Made by a program: the position numbers and the translations under genes. A stretch of 50,153 bases of DNA from Methanothermobacter sp. (GTDB lineage: Archaea > Methanobacteriota > Methanobacteria > Methanobacteriales > Methanothermobacteraceae): assembly GCF_030055435.1 (NCBI RefSeq), contig NZ_JASFYG010000001.1, forward strand, positions 1-50,153, in the 5' to 3' direction. The notes beneath the pieces are model-generated. The model was given only the letters and a program-made list of their open reading frames with translations, was not told where the DNA came from and did not search any database. This document shows positions 34,514-43,093 of the stretch, one piece after another; position 1 is the stretch's first letter, and every line of letters begins with the position of its first letter.

Positions 34514-35212
34514 TCACCGCTCCAGGGTTTTCTCGGGTACCTGGTTCATGCAACCACGTGGTCTTCTCATCTCCCCTTCAAGGCCCATCTTCTCCAGGAC
34601 AGCCCTGAAGTCAACCTTGGTCTTGAAGCACCCGTCCCTGAGGAGGGGGACACCCTGTGGTGTGAACCTTGAGAGCTTCATCATTGCCAGGTTGAGGTCC
34701 TGGTAGCAGGCCACCCCCAGGACTGCCTTGAACCTCCGCTCCTCCATTATCTTCTTTATGAAGGTTGACCCCGGTATCACGAATACCGTGTACCCTATGC
34801 TCTCGGCCCGCTCCTTGATCTTACCTATTATGCAGCGGTTGCATCCCGTGCAGACAAGCCCTGTCCTGTCAAGCCTTGCCTCACATTTGGGATTCCTGAG
34901 GCAGTGGGGCAGTACAAGTGCCTTCTCATGGGGGTCTATTGACCGGAACCTCTTCTCGTTGATCTTATTCCTCACCTCAACCCCTATCTGGTCCACTATG
35001 CGACTGTTGAGCCCCAGCGTCTCTGAGAACTTCTTGAATGGACCGTAGAACATGTCCACTGTGATAAGGAGGAGTCTGGGGAATATCAGCCGGTCCTCAT
35101 TGAGAAGAAGCCTCCCAAGGAAGAGGCTTGAGGCTAGCATCACAATGAGGCCCAGACCCGCCATGAATACCAGCTGCCCGAATATCTGATAGAATTCGTT
35201 GATCATGGTCAT
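34514..35212 (-). CDS. DUF116 family protein
   Basis: This 232-residue protein has an N-terminal membrane segment (about residues 12-33) and a cysteine-bearing soluble domain: [39 protein letters not shown] and [10 protein letters not shown]. This is the archaeal and bacterial DUF116 pattern, which often accompanies metal or redox biochemistry. The cysteine set suggests an iron-sulfur or metal site. Either ATG 35212 or ATG 35206 may be used; the ribosome binding site is weak. Its role is unknown. Confidence 0.82.
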   Translation of the reverse strand: MTMINEFYQIFGQLVFMAGLGLIVMLASSLFLGRLLLNEDRLIFPRLLLITVDMFYGPFKKFSETLGLNSRIVDQIGVEVRNKINEKRFRSIDPHEKALVLPHCLRNPKCEARLDRTGLVCTGCNRCIIGKIKERAESIGYTVFVIPGSTFIKKIMEERRFKAVLGVACYQDLNLAMMKLSRFTPQGVPLLRDGCFKTKVDFRAVLEKMGLEGEMRRPRGCMNQVPEKTLER

Positions 35213-35259
35213 TCACGTTGATGGTTTATGTGGGTGTACTTAAAAATAGTTTCCCTGCC

Positions 35260-35736
35260 TCACCACTCAAGTTTTGTCACCCGCGTCCTGATACCAGGTG
35301 GCGTGTTTGAGAGTTTAACCAGGCCATTCTCCGACACTATCTCCATCCCTGAGAGTTCACTGACCGAGCAGAGCAGGTGGTGGTCCGGGTGGGTGCCAGG
35401 GGTTATATCGCAGCTCAATCTTATGGTATCTGAGGCAGAAACCACCATCTTCAGCCTCCGGGACCCTGGATGGTTCTCAGGGAGAACAACAAGGGGGTTC
35501 TCCATCTCAAGGAGGAGGTATGCGAGGGCCATTATGCCCCTCCTTGCCTTTTCCCCTGAGCTGAATGCGGATATGACTATGATATCGTCGGGTTCAAGGA
35601 ACAGGGCAACCTCGTCATCAGGGGTGTTCATGAAGATGTTTCTCCTCCTGCCGGAGGGTATTATGCCAACTGTACCTGAATCCGACTCCACAAAGAGTAT
35701 CCTGTCATCCCTCAGATTGAATTCCAGACCACTCAC
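35260..35736 (-). CDS. Uncharacterized protein
   Basis: This roughly 158-residue soluble protein has strands alternating with short helices (DDRILFVESDSGTVGIIP, DDIIVISAFSSGEKARRGIMAL, ENPLVVLPENHPGSRRLKMVV) and a late CDITPGTHPDHHLLC segment with clustered histidines. I do not recognise it. The called start is GTG 35736, but AGAGG abuts that codon with no spacing. AGAGGGTGA is better placed before a CTG at 35725-35727, a possible further non-canonical start. It begins four bases after the zinc-ribbon gene stops. Confidence 0.65.
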   Translation of the reverse strand: MSGLEFNLRDDRILFVESDSGTVGIIPSGRRRNIFMNTPDDEVALFLEPDDIIVISAFSSGEKARRGIMALAYLLLEMENPLVVLPENHPGSRRLKMVVSASDTIRLSCDITPGTHPDHHLLCSVSELSGMEIVSENGLVKLSNTPPGIRTRVTKLEW

Positions 35737-35739
35737 CCT

Positions 35740-35874
35740 CTAGCCTTCACATTCAACATTATCTGACTGGCATGATGGGCAGATTATCCGCCTTCCAACA
35801 CCCTTGAACTCGTTTCCACAGTCAAGGCACTTACACTTACGGGTCTTCATCTTCTTGATGTCAATATCAGCCAT
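35740..35874 (-). CDS. Small zinc-ribbon protein (44 residues)
   Basis: This short gene encodes a 44-residue basic protein. Its two cysteine pairs are CKCLDCGNEF and CPSCQSDN, giving a typical zinc ribbon, with a lysine-rich N-terminus (MADIDIKKMKTRK). GGAGG lies four bases before the ATG at 35872-35874, and the stop is followed immediately by the next gene, which supports it as real. A nucleic-acid or RNA-polymerase-associated role is typical for such small archaeal ribbons, but no target is visible. Confidence 0.8.
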   Translation of the reverse strand: MADIDIKKMKTRKCKCLDCGNEFKGVGRRIICPSCQSDNVECEG

Positions 35875-35929
35875 TGGACCTCCAACAGTGCACATATCTA
35901 TCACCAGCTTAATATATCTTCAGCATCCC

Positions 35930-36035
35930 TTATCTACTTTATCCAGATTGACTCCTACACCGACCCTATTTTATTAATACCATTATCTACTTTATCCAGA
36001 TTGATTCCTACACCACCGCTCCATTTTAATACCAT
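35930..36035. repeat. 53-bp imperfect tandem repeat
   Basis: Two adjacent 53-bp copies begin TTATCTACTTTATCCAGATT at 35930 and 35983. They are nearly identical for about 31 bases, then diverge but end alike in TTAATACCA. They lie in the promoter region upstream of the chelatase-like gene and downstream of the divergent zinc-ribbon gene. No array of regular spacers is present. Confidence 0.85.
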
Positions 36036-36101
36036 CCCACGTAAAAACTTATTATTGAGAATAAAGATAGAATTATATGGTTATAAAAACCAGGTGAGTT
36101 A

Positions 36102-38102
36102 ATGAAGAACCTTATTTTTCCATTCACAGCTATAGTTGGACAGGAGAAGGTGAAAAAGGCCCTTATACTCAATGCAATAAACCCCAGGATAGGCGGTGTA
36201 CTCATAAAGGGTGATAAGGGGACAGGTAAAACAACCGCCGTGAGGGCCCTGGCAGACCTTCTTCCATCACTGCCGACAGTTAAAGGTTGCCCCTTCAACT
36301 GCGACCCTGATGAACCTGAAGAGGCATGTGAGATGTGCCGTTCAGGTGACCTGGAGGTGGAGTACCGGAAGATGCGGGTGGTTGAACTCCCCCTGGGTGC
36401 AACAGAGGACCGCGTGGTTGGTTCCCTTGACATAGGGAAGGCGCTCACAGAGGGTATAAAGGCCCTTGAGCCAGGTATACTTGCAGAGGCCAACAGGAAC
36501 ATACTCTACGTTGACGAGATAAACCTCCTGGACGACCACCTGGTGGATGTCCTGCTTGATGCGGCGGCCTACGGTGTGAACACAGTTGAGAGGGAGGGAA
36601 TATCCCTTCAGCACCCATCAAGGTTCATCCTGGTTGGGACCATGAACCCCGCTGAGGGCGAACTCCGGCCCCAGCTCTCAGACAGGATAGGTATACACAT
36701 AAATGTTGGCACGGTCACCGACATCAGGCAGAGGATCCTCATAATGAAGCGGAGGGATGAATTCGAGGATGACCCTGAGGGATTCGTTGAGAGGTTCGCT
36801 GAGAGTCAACGGGAACTCAGGGAGAGGATAATGGAGGCCAGGAAGCTCCTTCCAGCGGTCACCATTGACGACGACCTCCTTGAGCTGATAGCAAGGGTCT
36901 GTGTGGATGCAGGTGTCGATGGGCACCGGTCCGATATTGCAATCGTCAGGACCTCAAAGGCCATAGCGGCCTTCAACGGCAGGAGGAGGGTCCGTGAGGA
37001 GGACGTCGAGGATGCAATAATACTAGTTCTTGGGGAGAGAATACCTGGAAGGACCTATAACCGTGAAAACACGAGAAGGGAGATGCAGAGGGCCCGTGAG
37101 GAGATGGAGCGTGAAAGGGAGTCAGAGGAGTCTGAATCAGAAAGTGGTGACTCAGGCAGTGACTCAGGTGAGGGTGCAGAGGATGAAACCTCTGGAGAGG
37201 GGTCACCAGGGGAGGGTAGCAGTGGAGACTCAGGGGCTTCACCGGCGGCATCATCCCTGGGGGCCCTTGCCGCTGATGTGGATGGCAGGGAACCTGAAAC
37301 CCAGGACATGGACGTTGATATAAAGAAGATCCTCAGGATACGGGGTAAGAAGAAGGAGCGCCTCTACGGCTCAAGGGTTGAGTCAAAGACCACCAAGGGC
37401 AGATACGTGAAGAGCAGGTTCCCCCGGGGCTCAGGTGACGTTGCTGTTGACGCAACACTGAGGGCCGCCGCCTCAAGGGGGGAACTTAAGATAGAACCCG
37501 GTGATATAAGGGAGAAGATACGCAAGCACGGTGCAAGGGCATCAATCGTCCTGGTGGTGGATATAAGCGGGTCCATGTTCTCTGAGAAGAAGGCCGCCAG
37601 GGTCAAGGGCCTCATAGAGAGGTTCATAGAGGACGCCCAGAGGCATAAGGACAGGATAAGTGTTGTGGGGTTCCGTGGAAGGGACGCCAAGGTTATAATA
37701 CCCTCAACATCCAGGGCATCATCATTCAGGGATACAGTGGACAGCATACGGGTTGGTGGCACAACACCAATGGCACAGGGCATAAAGAGGGGCCTTGAGA
37801 TACTCAGAGAGGAGAAGAGACACAGCGAGTACGTCCCCTTCATGGTTATCCTCAGCGATGGTATGCCAAACGTGGGGGTTGAAAGGAACCCGAAGAGGGA
37901 GGCGGTTGAGGCCGCAGCCAGGCTCAGGGAGGAGGATATACCCTCCGCTATCATAAACTTTGAGCAGGGCTCAAGGGGTGGAAGGGACCTCAACATGGAG
38001 ATAGCCCTGGCCTCAGGTGGCAGTTACTATGACCTCCATGACCTTGAGGACCCATCCATCGCTGTTCCAAGGATAATGGAGCATGAGAGGGAGATGTTCT
38101 AG
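36102..38102 (+). CDS. Magnesium/cobalt chelatase-like ChlI-ChlD fusion (AAA+ plus VWA)
   Basis: This 666-residue protein joins a ChlI-like AAA+ domain (Walker [11 protein letters not shown] from about residue 36, a cysteine insert [39 protein letters not shown]) to a very acidic linker. A C-terminal VWA domain follows with MIDAS motif VVDISGSMF (about residues 485-493). This is the motor part of a class I metal chelatase. It could act with a CobN-type subunit in cobalt insertion or an unrelated metal process; no CobN is in the window. AGGTGAG precedes the ATG. The 3' 24 bp recur downstream. Confidence 0.9.
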   Translation: MKNLIFPFTAIVGQEKVKKALILNAINPRIGGVLIKGDKGTGKTTAVRALADLLPSLPTVKGCPFNCDPDEPEEACEMCRSGDLEVEYRKMRVVELPLGATEDRVVGSLDIGKALTEGIKALEPGILAEANRNILYVDEINLLDDHLVDVLLDAAAYGVNTVEREGISLQHPSRFILVGTMNPAEGELRPQLSDRIGIHINVGTVTDIRQRILIMKRRDEFEDDPEGFVERFAESQRELRERIMEARKLLPAVTIDDDLLELIARVCVDAGVDGHRSDIAIVRTSKAIAAFNGRRRVREEDVEDAIILVLGERIPGRTYNRENTRREMQRAREEMERERESEESESESGDSGSDSGEGAEDETSGEGSPGEGSSGDSGASPAASSLGALAADVDGREPETQDMDVDIKKILRIRGKKKERLYGSRVESKTTKGRYVKSRFPRGSGDVAVDATLRAAASRGELKIEPGDIREKIRKHGARASIVLVVDISGSMFSEKKAARVKGLIERFIEDAQRHKDRISVVGFRGRDAKVIIPSTSRASSFRDTVDSIRVGGTTPMAQGIKRGLEILREEKRHSEYVPFMVILSDGMPNVGVERNPKREAVEAAARLREEDIPSAIINFEQGSRGGRDLNMEIALASGGSYYDLHDLEDPSIAVPRIMEHEREMF

Positions 38103-38149
38103 CAGATGCTACTTTGGTATCCTTCTGGAGCATGAGAGGGGGATGTTCT
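38077..38149. repeat. Short duplicated 3' end of the chelatase-like gene
   Basis: The last bases of the gene (38077-38100, TGGAGCATGAGAGGGAGATG followed by TTCT) recur almost exactly at 38126-38149, a 49-bp offset, just past the stop. It looks like a small tandem duplication or a decayed former extension of the coding region. Confidence 0.75.
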
Positions 38150-38213
38150 GGCCAGGCTATGGGATCCCCCTCCATCCACATTATTTATACATGGAGATTC
38201 CAATATCAACCTG

Positions 38214-38723
38214 ATGAGAATCGTTGTATACCATGCGGAGGAGTGTGACAGGAAGAAATGCACCAGCCTCAAACTGGGAAGGAAGGGAAAATTTAAAATA
38301 GTAAATAGTCTCAACCAGATACCCAGAGGTGCACTTGTCCTCAACCCTTTTTCTGAGAAGGCAGTCTCACCCAGGGACCGTGACATGGTCATGAGGAGGG
38401 GCATTGCAGCCCTGGACTGCTCATGGAAAAAGGTAAGAAAGTCATCGGTCATATTCCAGACCGCAGGGAACCACAGGGCGCTGCCGTTCCTGGTGGCTGC
38501 AAACCCCACCAATTATGGAAAGCCCTGCATACTATCAACTGCAGAGGCTGTGGCGGCAACCCTTTATATAGTTGGACTGAAAGATATAGCGTCTGACATC
38601 ATGTCCTACTTCAAGTGGGGTCCACACTTCCTGGACCTCAACCGTGAACTTCTTGAAGCTTACTCCCAGGCTAGGGATAGCCGTGAGGTTGTTGAGATTC
38701 AGAAAAAATACATAGGAGGCTAA
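38214..38723 (+). CDS. tsr3: Tsr3: 16S rRNA aminocarboxypropyltransferase
   Basis: This 169-residue SPOUT-like enzyme (DUF367) transfers the aminocarboxypropyl group of SAM to the N1-methylpseudouridine of small-subunit rRNA. Family motifs are clear: [65 protein letters not shown] and [11 protein letters not shown]. The gene for ribosomal protein L40e begins two bases after its stop, a shared ribosome-biogenesis transcript. Confidence 0.95.
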
Positions 38724-38725
38724 TT

Positions 38726-38872
38726 ATGGCAAGATTTGAGGAAGCAGAAAACAGACTATTCAATATCAAGATCTGCCTTAAATGTAACGCCAGGAACCCA
38801 CCAACTGCGAAGACATGCAGGAAGTGCGGTTACAAGGGATTAAGGTACAAGGCAAAGGAACCAAGGGGCTAA
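38726..38872 (+). CDS. rpl40e: 50S ribosomal protein L40e
   Basis: This 48-residue basic zinc-ribbon protein, [15 protein letters not shown] then [20 protein letters not shown], is the archaeal L40e of the large ribosomal subunit. Four cysteines in CxxC pairs bind zinc. GGAGG lies within reach of the ATG at 38726-38728 and overlaps the end of tsr3. Its shortness can make it easy to miss in automated calling. Confidence 0.95.
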
Positions 38873-38914
38873 ACAGCCCCCACTCCCCATTTATTACTTT
38901 TCTGAGTGTTTAAA

Positions 38915-39658
38915 ATGAAGGTTGAAGATTATTTCCATAATATTCTTGGGGAGAGGAAGATACACCTTACCCTCATCGACCCTGAGGAGCAGACCCCTGA
39001 GGAGGCCGTTGAAATCGCAGAGGCCGCCATAAGGGGTGGTACCGATGGTATAATGCTCGGCGGGTCAACCACCGATTCCAGTGAACTCGATGCCACCGCA
39101 AGGGCTCTGAGAAAGAACATAGATGTGCCGATAATACTTTTCCCAGGGAACACCACGGGTGTCAGCCGCCATGCAGATGCCATATTCTTCATGAGTCTCC
39201 TCAACTCAAACAACCCCTACTGGATCATAGGTGCCCAGGCCCTTGGGGCGCCAGCCGTTAAGAAGATGGGGATAGAGGCCCTCCCAATGGGTTACCTTGT
39301 GGTTGAACCGGGGGGTACGGTGGGCTGGGTTGGAGATACAAAGCCAGTTCCCAGGAACAAGCCGGACATTGCGGCAGCATATGCCATGGCAGCGGAGTTC
39401 CTTGGTATGAGGCTCTTCTACCTTGAGGCGGGTTCAGGTGCCCCACAGCATGTGCCTGAGGAGATGATATCCCTCGTTAAAAGGTGCACAGACCAGATAC
39501 TCATAGTGGGCGGCGGTATAAGGACTGGTGAGGATGCCGCAAGGGTTGCAGGTGCAGGTGCAGATATCATAGTCACAGGTACTGTGGTTGAGAACAGTTC
39601 AAACGTTGAGGATAAAATCCGTGAGATCGTTGAGGGTATGGGTTACTCGAAGTTATAG
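38915..39658 (+). CDS. Geranylgeranylglyceryl phosphate synthase
   Basis: This 247-residue TIM-barrel prenyltransferase forms the first ether bond of archaeal lipids by joining geranylgeranyl diphosphate to sn-glycerol-1-phosphate. Motifs include KIHLTLIDPEEQ, GGTDGIMLGGSTT, PIILFPGNTTGVS, NPYWIIGAQ, YLEAGSGAPQHV, IVGGGIRTGEDA and ADIIVTGTVVEN. I chose the ATG at 38915, about 22 bp after a TATA-like TTTATTAC, consistent with a near-leaderless message; the GTG at 38906 is an alternative. This gene and HMG-CoA reductase in this window both serve ether-lipid synthesis. Confidence 0.95.
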   Translation: MKVEDYFHNILGERKIHLTLIDPEEQTPEEAVEIAEAAIRGGTDGIMLGGSTTDSSELDATARALRKNIDVPIILFPGNTTGVSRHADAIFFMSLLNSNNPYWIIGAQALGAPAVKKMGIEALPMGYLVVEPGGTVGWVGDTKPVPRNKPDIAAAYAMAAEFLGMRLFYLEAGSGAPQHVPEEMISLVKRCTDQILIVGGGIRTGEDAARVAGAGADIIVTGTVVENSSNVEDKIREIVEGMGYSKL

Positions 39659-39811
39659 ATAACTTTGATTTCACTCTTTCATTTTATCTTCATTGTTCTT
39701 AATCATTTTTCAGGTTTCAGAGACACTTACTGATATGAACAGCATATCACAGCAAATTATATACATATGTGAATTAATAAAATTTTTTCAAGGCTGTATG
39801 GGGGTGATGGA

Positions 39812-40357
39812 ATGAGATCACTCGTTGCATTGGTTCTTCTAGCAGTGATCCTTCTGGGTTCAGTCCCAAAGGTGTTTGCAGCTACCTCACCGTCATCCAC
39901 ACAGGAGCTTCAGGCTGAAGTCGAGCCAACAATAGCCATTGGGGCATTCTGGAAGGGTGGTGCAAATAACAGCACAATATACCTTCTTGATCTACTTGCA
40001 GATAATCAGGAATACACATGGGAAGGTGGATCAAACGGTGAACAGGTCAGACATTCATCAAACGTCGCCATAGACCTCTATGTGCGTGCAGCAGGAGACC
40101 TTCAGAACGGTACGAACACCATATCCCTTTCCAACCTCAAATACGCAGATTACGGTGACAATGTAGCAAAAACAGCATTCACAACCACCTACGCTCTTGT
40201 AAGGGAGAACTGGGCTCCACCAGCACAGGGTTCAGAGGCCATAATCCCGGTTGACCTCTTCCTGCTTGTGCCATTTGCAACACCACCTGGTAACTACACC
40301 ACAACAATATACCATGCCGCTGTAGAGACCGGTGGAACAGCACCAAGCAGTCCATAG
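39812..40357 (+). CDS. Secreted surface protein with signal peptide
   Basis: This 181-residue protein has a clear signal peptide (RSLVALVLLAVILLGSVPKVFA, cut probably before ATSPSS), then a beta-rich body with NST, NGT and NYT sequons and aromatic strands (IAIGAFWKGG, EYTWEGG, FTTTYALV). Function is unknown. A TATA-like AATTATATAC near 39755 and GGGGGTGATGG before the ATG support expression. A T-tract lies downstream, then a second secreted protein with a C-terminal anchor. The two may form a surface assembly. Confidence 0.75.
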   Translation: MRSLVALVLLAVILLGSVPKVFAATSPSSTQELQAEVEPTIAIGAFWKGGANNSTIYLLDLLADNQEYTWEGGSNGEQVRHSSNVAIDLYVRAAGDLQNGTNTISLSNLKYADYGDNVAKTAFTTTYALVRENWAPPAQGSEAIIPVDLFLLVPFATPPGNYTTTIYHAAVETGGTAPSSP

Positions 40358-40374
40358 GTTGAACAATCCTTTCA

Positions 40375-40381
40375 TTTTTTT
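40375..40381 (+). terminator. Oligo-T tract between the two surface-protein genes
   Basis: Seven T lie shortly after the stop of the first secreted protein. This may end part of the transcripts, but the second gene's ribosome binding site follows within ten bases, so readthrough is likely. Confidence 0.3.
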
Positions 40382-40399
40382 ATTTTGGGAGGTGTTAAA

Positions 40400-41284
40400 C
40401 TGGATAGAAGAATTTTACTTGTAGTATCAATCGTGCTTATCATGTCGTTAATCGGGGAGTGCCTCGCTGTAGGTGTTGTTGTGGCACCCACACGGTTTGA
40501 GTTCAGGGGTGCCGGTGAACATACAGGTAAGATTACAGTTTCAAACCCATACGGTGAGGTCCTGCAGGTCACAGTAACCCCGAAGAGGATACTGAAGGAT
40601 AAAAAGAATCTTCTGCTTCTTGATGATGGAGTTGCAGACTGGATAACAATTAGCAATGGATCATTCACCCTTCGCCCCGGTGAGAGAAGGGATGTGAACT
40701 TCAAGGTAATGGTACCTGCTAACTACAACTACAGGGACGCTGCGGGGGCGCTGCTTGTAACAGCAACCACACCGGGTAGGAACATTGCCCATCAGGGGAC
40801 CTCGGTGATGCTGAGGCAGGCAAGTGAGGTGATAGTCCCGGTGGTCATAGGCCTTCCCGGGGAGATACGGGAGGGTCTGGCTGTTGAGTCATTCACTGGT
40901 CCGATGATACTCGTGGGGTTGATGCCCGGCAGATTCTCCTATACCCTCAAGAACCATGGAAACGTCTATGAGAACTTCACATCTACCATGAGGGTTAACG
41001 GATTTTTCCATCATACCTTAAACTCCACTGGAGGTCTATATCCCGGAGACAGCTACTCAGATGAAGTTACTTGGACTCCAGGTATACTGGACGCCGGTAT
41101 CTACACTGCAACCCTCAATGTGGACTACGGCCGCTACAGTAGACAGGAACCTCTCATGGAAGAGAGGACAGTTATAGTTATTCCAGTCTGGTTGATAATC
41201 ATTGTAGCCCTTGCAGTGACTGTATGGTTCATAAGGTCAAGGAGGCCGCGAATCCCACGGATCAGGGTAAGGATAGAAAGATAG
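40400..41284 (+). CDS. Secreted membrane-anchored surface protein, DUF916-like layout (probable CTG start)
   Basis: This roughly 294-residue protein has a signal peptide (RRILLVVSIVLIMSLIG), an extracellular region with beta-sandwich features (PTRFEFRGAGEHTGKITVSNP, LRPGERRDVNFKVMVP, FSYTLKNHGNVYENF), and a C-terminal membrane helix (WLIIIVALAVTVWF) followed by an Arg-rich tail. The layout resembles bacterial DUF916 surface proteins that pair with WxL-type partners, by analogy only. The TTG at 40385 lies within the ribosome binding site itself. GGGAGGTG (40387-40394) is correctly spaced before CTG at 40400-40402, which I take as the start. TTG 40385 remains the fallback. Confidence 0.75.
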   Translation: MDRRILLVVSIVLIMSLIGECLAVGVVVAPTRFEFRGAGEHTGKITVSNPYGEVLQVTVTPKRILKDKKNLLLLDDGVADWITISNGSFTLRPGERRDVNFKVMVPANYNYRDAAGALLVTATTPGRNIAHQGTSVMLRQASEVIVPVVIGLPGEIREGLAVESFTGPMILVGLMPGRFSYTLKNHGNVYENFTSTMRVNGFFHHTLNSTGGLYPGDSYSDEVTWTPGILDAGIYTATLNVDYGRYSRQEPLMEERTVIVIPVWLIIIVALAVTVWFIRSRRPRIPRIRVRIER

Positions 41285-41299
41285 AACTCATCCACTCCA

Positions 41300-41305
41300 T
41301 TTTTT
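41300..41305 (+). terminator. Oligo-T tract after the anchored surface protein
   Basis: Six T lie about 15 bases after the stop and mark a likely end of the surface-protein transcript before the separate PolX promoter. Confidence 0.4.
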
Positions 41306-41430
41306 AATTTTGAATAGGATAAAGCTAATTTTAGGAAATATCTGCATGACCAACCTTCCTAAAACATCATCTGTCCAGTTGGTGGTATCATTAGATGACC
41401 TTTTAATTTAATATGGTCATATATAATCCT

Positions 41431-43083
41431 ATGAAGAATCATCTGGTGGCCCATATTCTGAACCGTGTTGCTGACTACATGGAACTCAGGGGCGATGAAT
41501 TCAGGACAAAGGCCTACAGGAGGGCCGCGAGGACAGTGGAATTTCTTGGGGAGGACATAGAGGATGTGGCAGCCCAGGGGAGACTCAGGGAACTCCCCGG
41601 TATAGGGGAAAACATCGCTGCAAAAATAGAGGAGATACTATCCACGGGTTCACTCTCACTCCTCGAGAAACTGGCAGGGGAATACCCTGTGGACCTTGAC
41701 TCCCTCCTCTCGGTGGAGGGCGTGGGTCCGAAGACGGTTAAACTCCTCTACGAGGAGCTGGGGATAAAGACACTGGATGACCTAGAAGAACAGGCAAGGA
41801 GGCACCGTATAAGGCGACTCAGGGGGATGGGTGAGAAGAGGGAGGCCATGATACTCCGTAACATTGAACTTGCAAGGTCAAGGATCTCCAGGAGACCCCT
41901 CGCCTACGTGGTACCCCTGGCATCCCGGATAAAATCAGAGCTCCTTGAACTTGAGGGTGTCAGGAGGGTTGAGGTGGCAGGATCCATAAGGCGGGGCCGT
42001 GAGACCGTCGGGGACATAGACATACTGGTGACAGCCACCGACCCCCATAGGGTCATGGACCACTTCACCTCCATGGACCTGGTTGAGGAGGTCGTGGTTA
42101 AGGGTTCCAGGAAGTCAACCGTGCGCCTCAGGGAGGGCCTTGACTGTGACCTCAGGGTCTTCGACGACGAGGTCTTTGGGGCGGCACTCCTCTACTTCAC
42201 AGGCTCATGGGAGTTCAACGTGGAGCTAAGGAGGATAGCCATCTCCTCCTCAATGAAACTCAGTGAATACGGCCTCTTCAAGGGGGATGAGAGGGTCGCC
42301 GGGAGGACAGAGACCGAGGTCCTGGAGGCACTTGGACTGACCTACATTGAACCTGAACTCAGGGAGAACCGTGGCGAGGTGGCCGCCGCAGCGGAGGGGA
42401 AACTCCCGGACCTTGTAAACTTCTCAGATATCAGGGGGGACCTCCACATGCACAGCCTCTTCAGTGACGGCATCGATGCAATGGAGTACATGGCAGAGTA
42501 CGCATCCATCCTTGGGAGGGAGTATATTGCCTTCACCGACCATGCAAGGTACATCGACGATGTGGATGCATACCTACGGGCCGCCGAGCGTATAGAGGAC
42601 GTGGAGATCCTTGCAGGTGTCGAGGTCAACATACTCTATGATGGAAGCCTCGAGGTCCCTGATAAAATCCTGCAGGACTTTGACCTGGTTGTTGCAAGCA
42701 TCCATGACCCCGGGAACATCACAGAGAGGCTACTCAGGGCAATGGAGCATGAACCTGTGGATATAATAGGCCATCCCACCGGGCGAGTCCTGGGGTCACC
42801 TGACCCCCTGGTTGACATGGAGAGGGTGGTTGAACGCGCCTCTGAACTGGGAGTCGCCCTAGAGGTGAACTCCAACCCCCTCCGCCTGGACCTTAGAGAC
42901 ACCCATGTCCGGATGGCGGTTGATGCAGGCTGCAGGATCGCAATAAACAGTGACGCCCACTCACGGGGTGCCCTTGAGAACATCAGGTGGGGTGTTATAA
43001 CCGCAAGGCGCGGCTGGGCAGAGAAGGATGATGTGATAAACACCATGGGTATCCGGAAACTCAGAAGGTGGCTTGGCGGCTAA
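41431..43083 (+). CDS. polX: DNA polymerase X family protein with C-terminal PHP domain
   Basis: This roughly 550-residue repair polymerase has an N-terminal helix-hairpin-helix region (LRELPGIGENIAAKIEEIL, LLSVEGVGPKTVKLLYEELG), a PolX palm with VEVAGSIRRGRETVGDIDILV and DCDLRVF for the three metal aspartates, and FTGSWEFNVELRRIA. A C-terminal PHP phosphoesterase follows: DLHMHSLFSDG, AFTDHARY, VEVNIL, ASIHDP, GHPTGR and NSDAHSRG. The PHP part may proofread or process 3' ends. The ATG at 41431 lies a near-leaderless distance from an AT-rich TATA region at about 41402; the ATG-like start at 41413 is less fitting. Confidence 0.94.
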   Translation: MKNHLVAHILNRVADYMELRGDEFRTKAYRRAARTVEFLGEDIEDVAAQGRLRELPGIGENIAAKIEEILSTGSLSLLEKLAGEYPVDLDSLLSVEGVGPKTVKLLYEELGIKTLDDLEEQARRHRIRRLRGMGEKREAMILRNIELARSRISRRPLAYVVPLASRIKSELLELEGVRRVEVAGSIRRGRETVGDIDILVTATDPHRVMDHFTSMDLVEEVVVKGSRKSTVRLREGLDCDLRVFDDEVFGAALLYFTGSWEFNVELRRIAISSSMKLSEYGLFKGDERVAGRTETEVLEALGLTYIEPELRENRGEVAAAAEGKLPDLVNFSDIRGDLHMHSLFSDGIDAMEYMAEYASILGREYIAFTDHARYIDDVDAYLRAAERIEDVEILAGVEVNILYDGSLEVPDKILQDFDLVVASIHDPGNITERLLRAMEHEPVDIIGHPTGRVLGSPDPLVDMERVVERASELGVALEVNSNPLRLDLRDTHVRMAVDAGCRIAINSDAHSRGALENIRWGVITARRGWAEKDDVINTMGIRKLRRWLGG

Positions 43084-43093
43084 AGGTGAGGAC

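Noticed and set aside
35930-36035. CRISPR array or IS end
   Set aside because: There are only two adjacent copies, no spacers, and no transposase or terminal inverted repeat nearby.
36102-36502. Minus-strand ORFs opposite the chelatase-like gene
   Set aside because: The plus-strand reading has AAA+ motifs. The antisense frames are by-products of its codon use.
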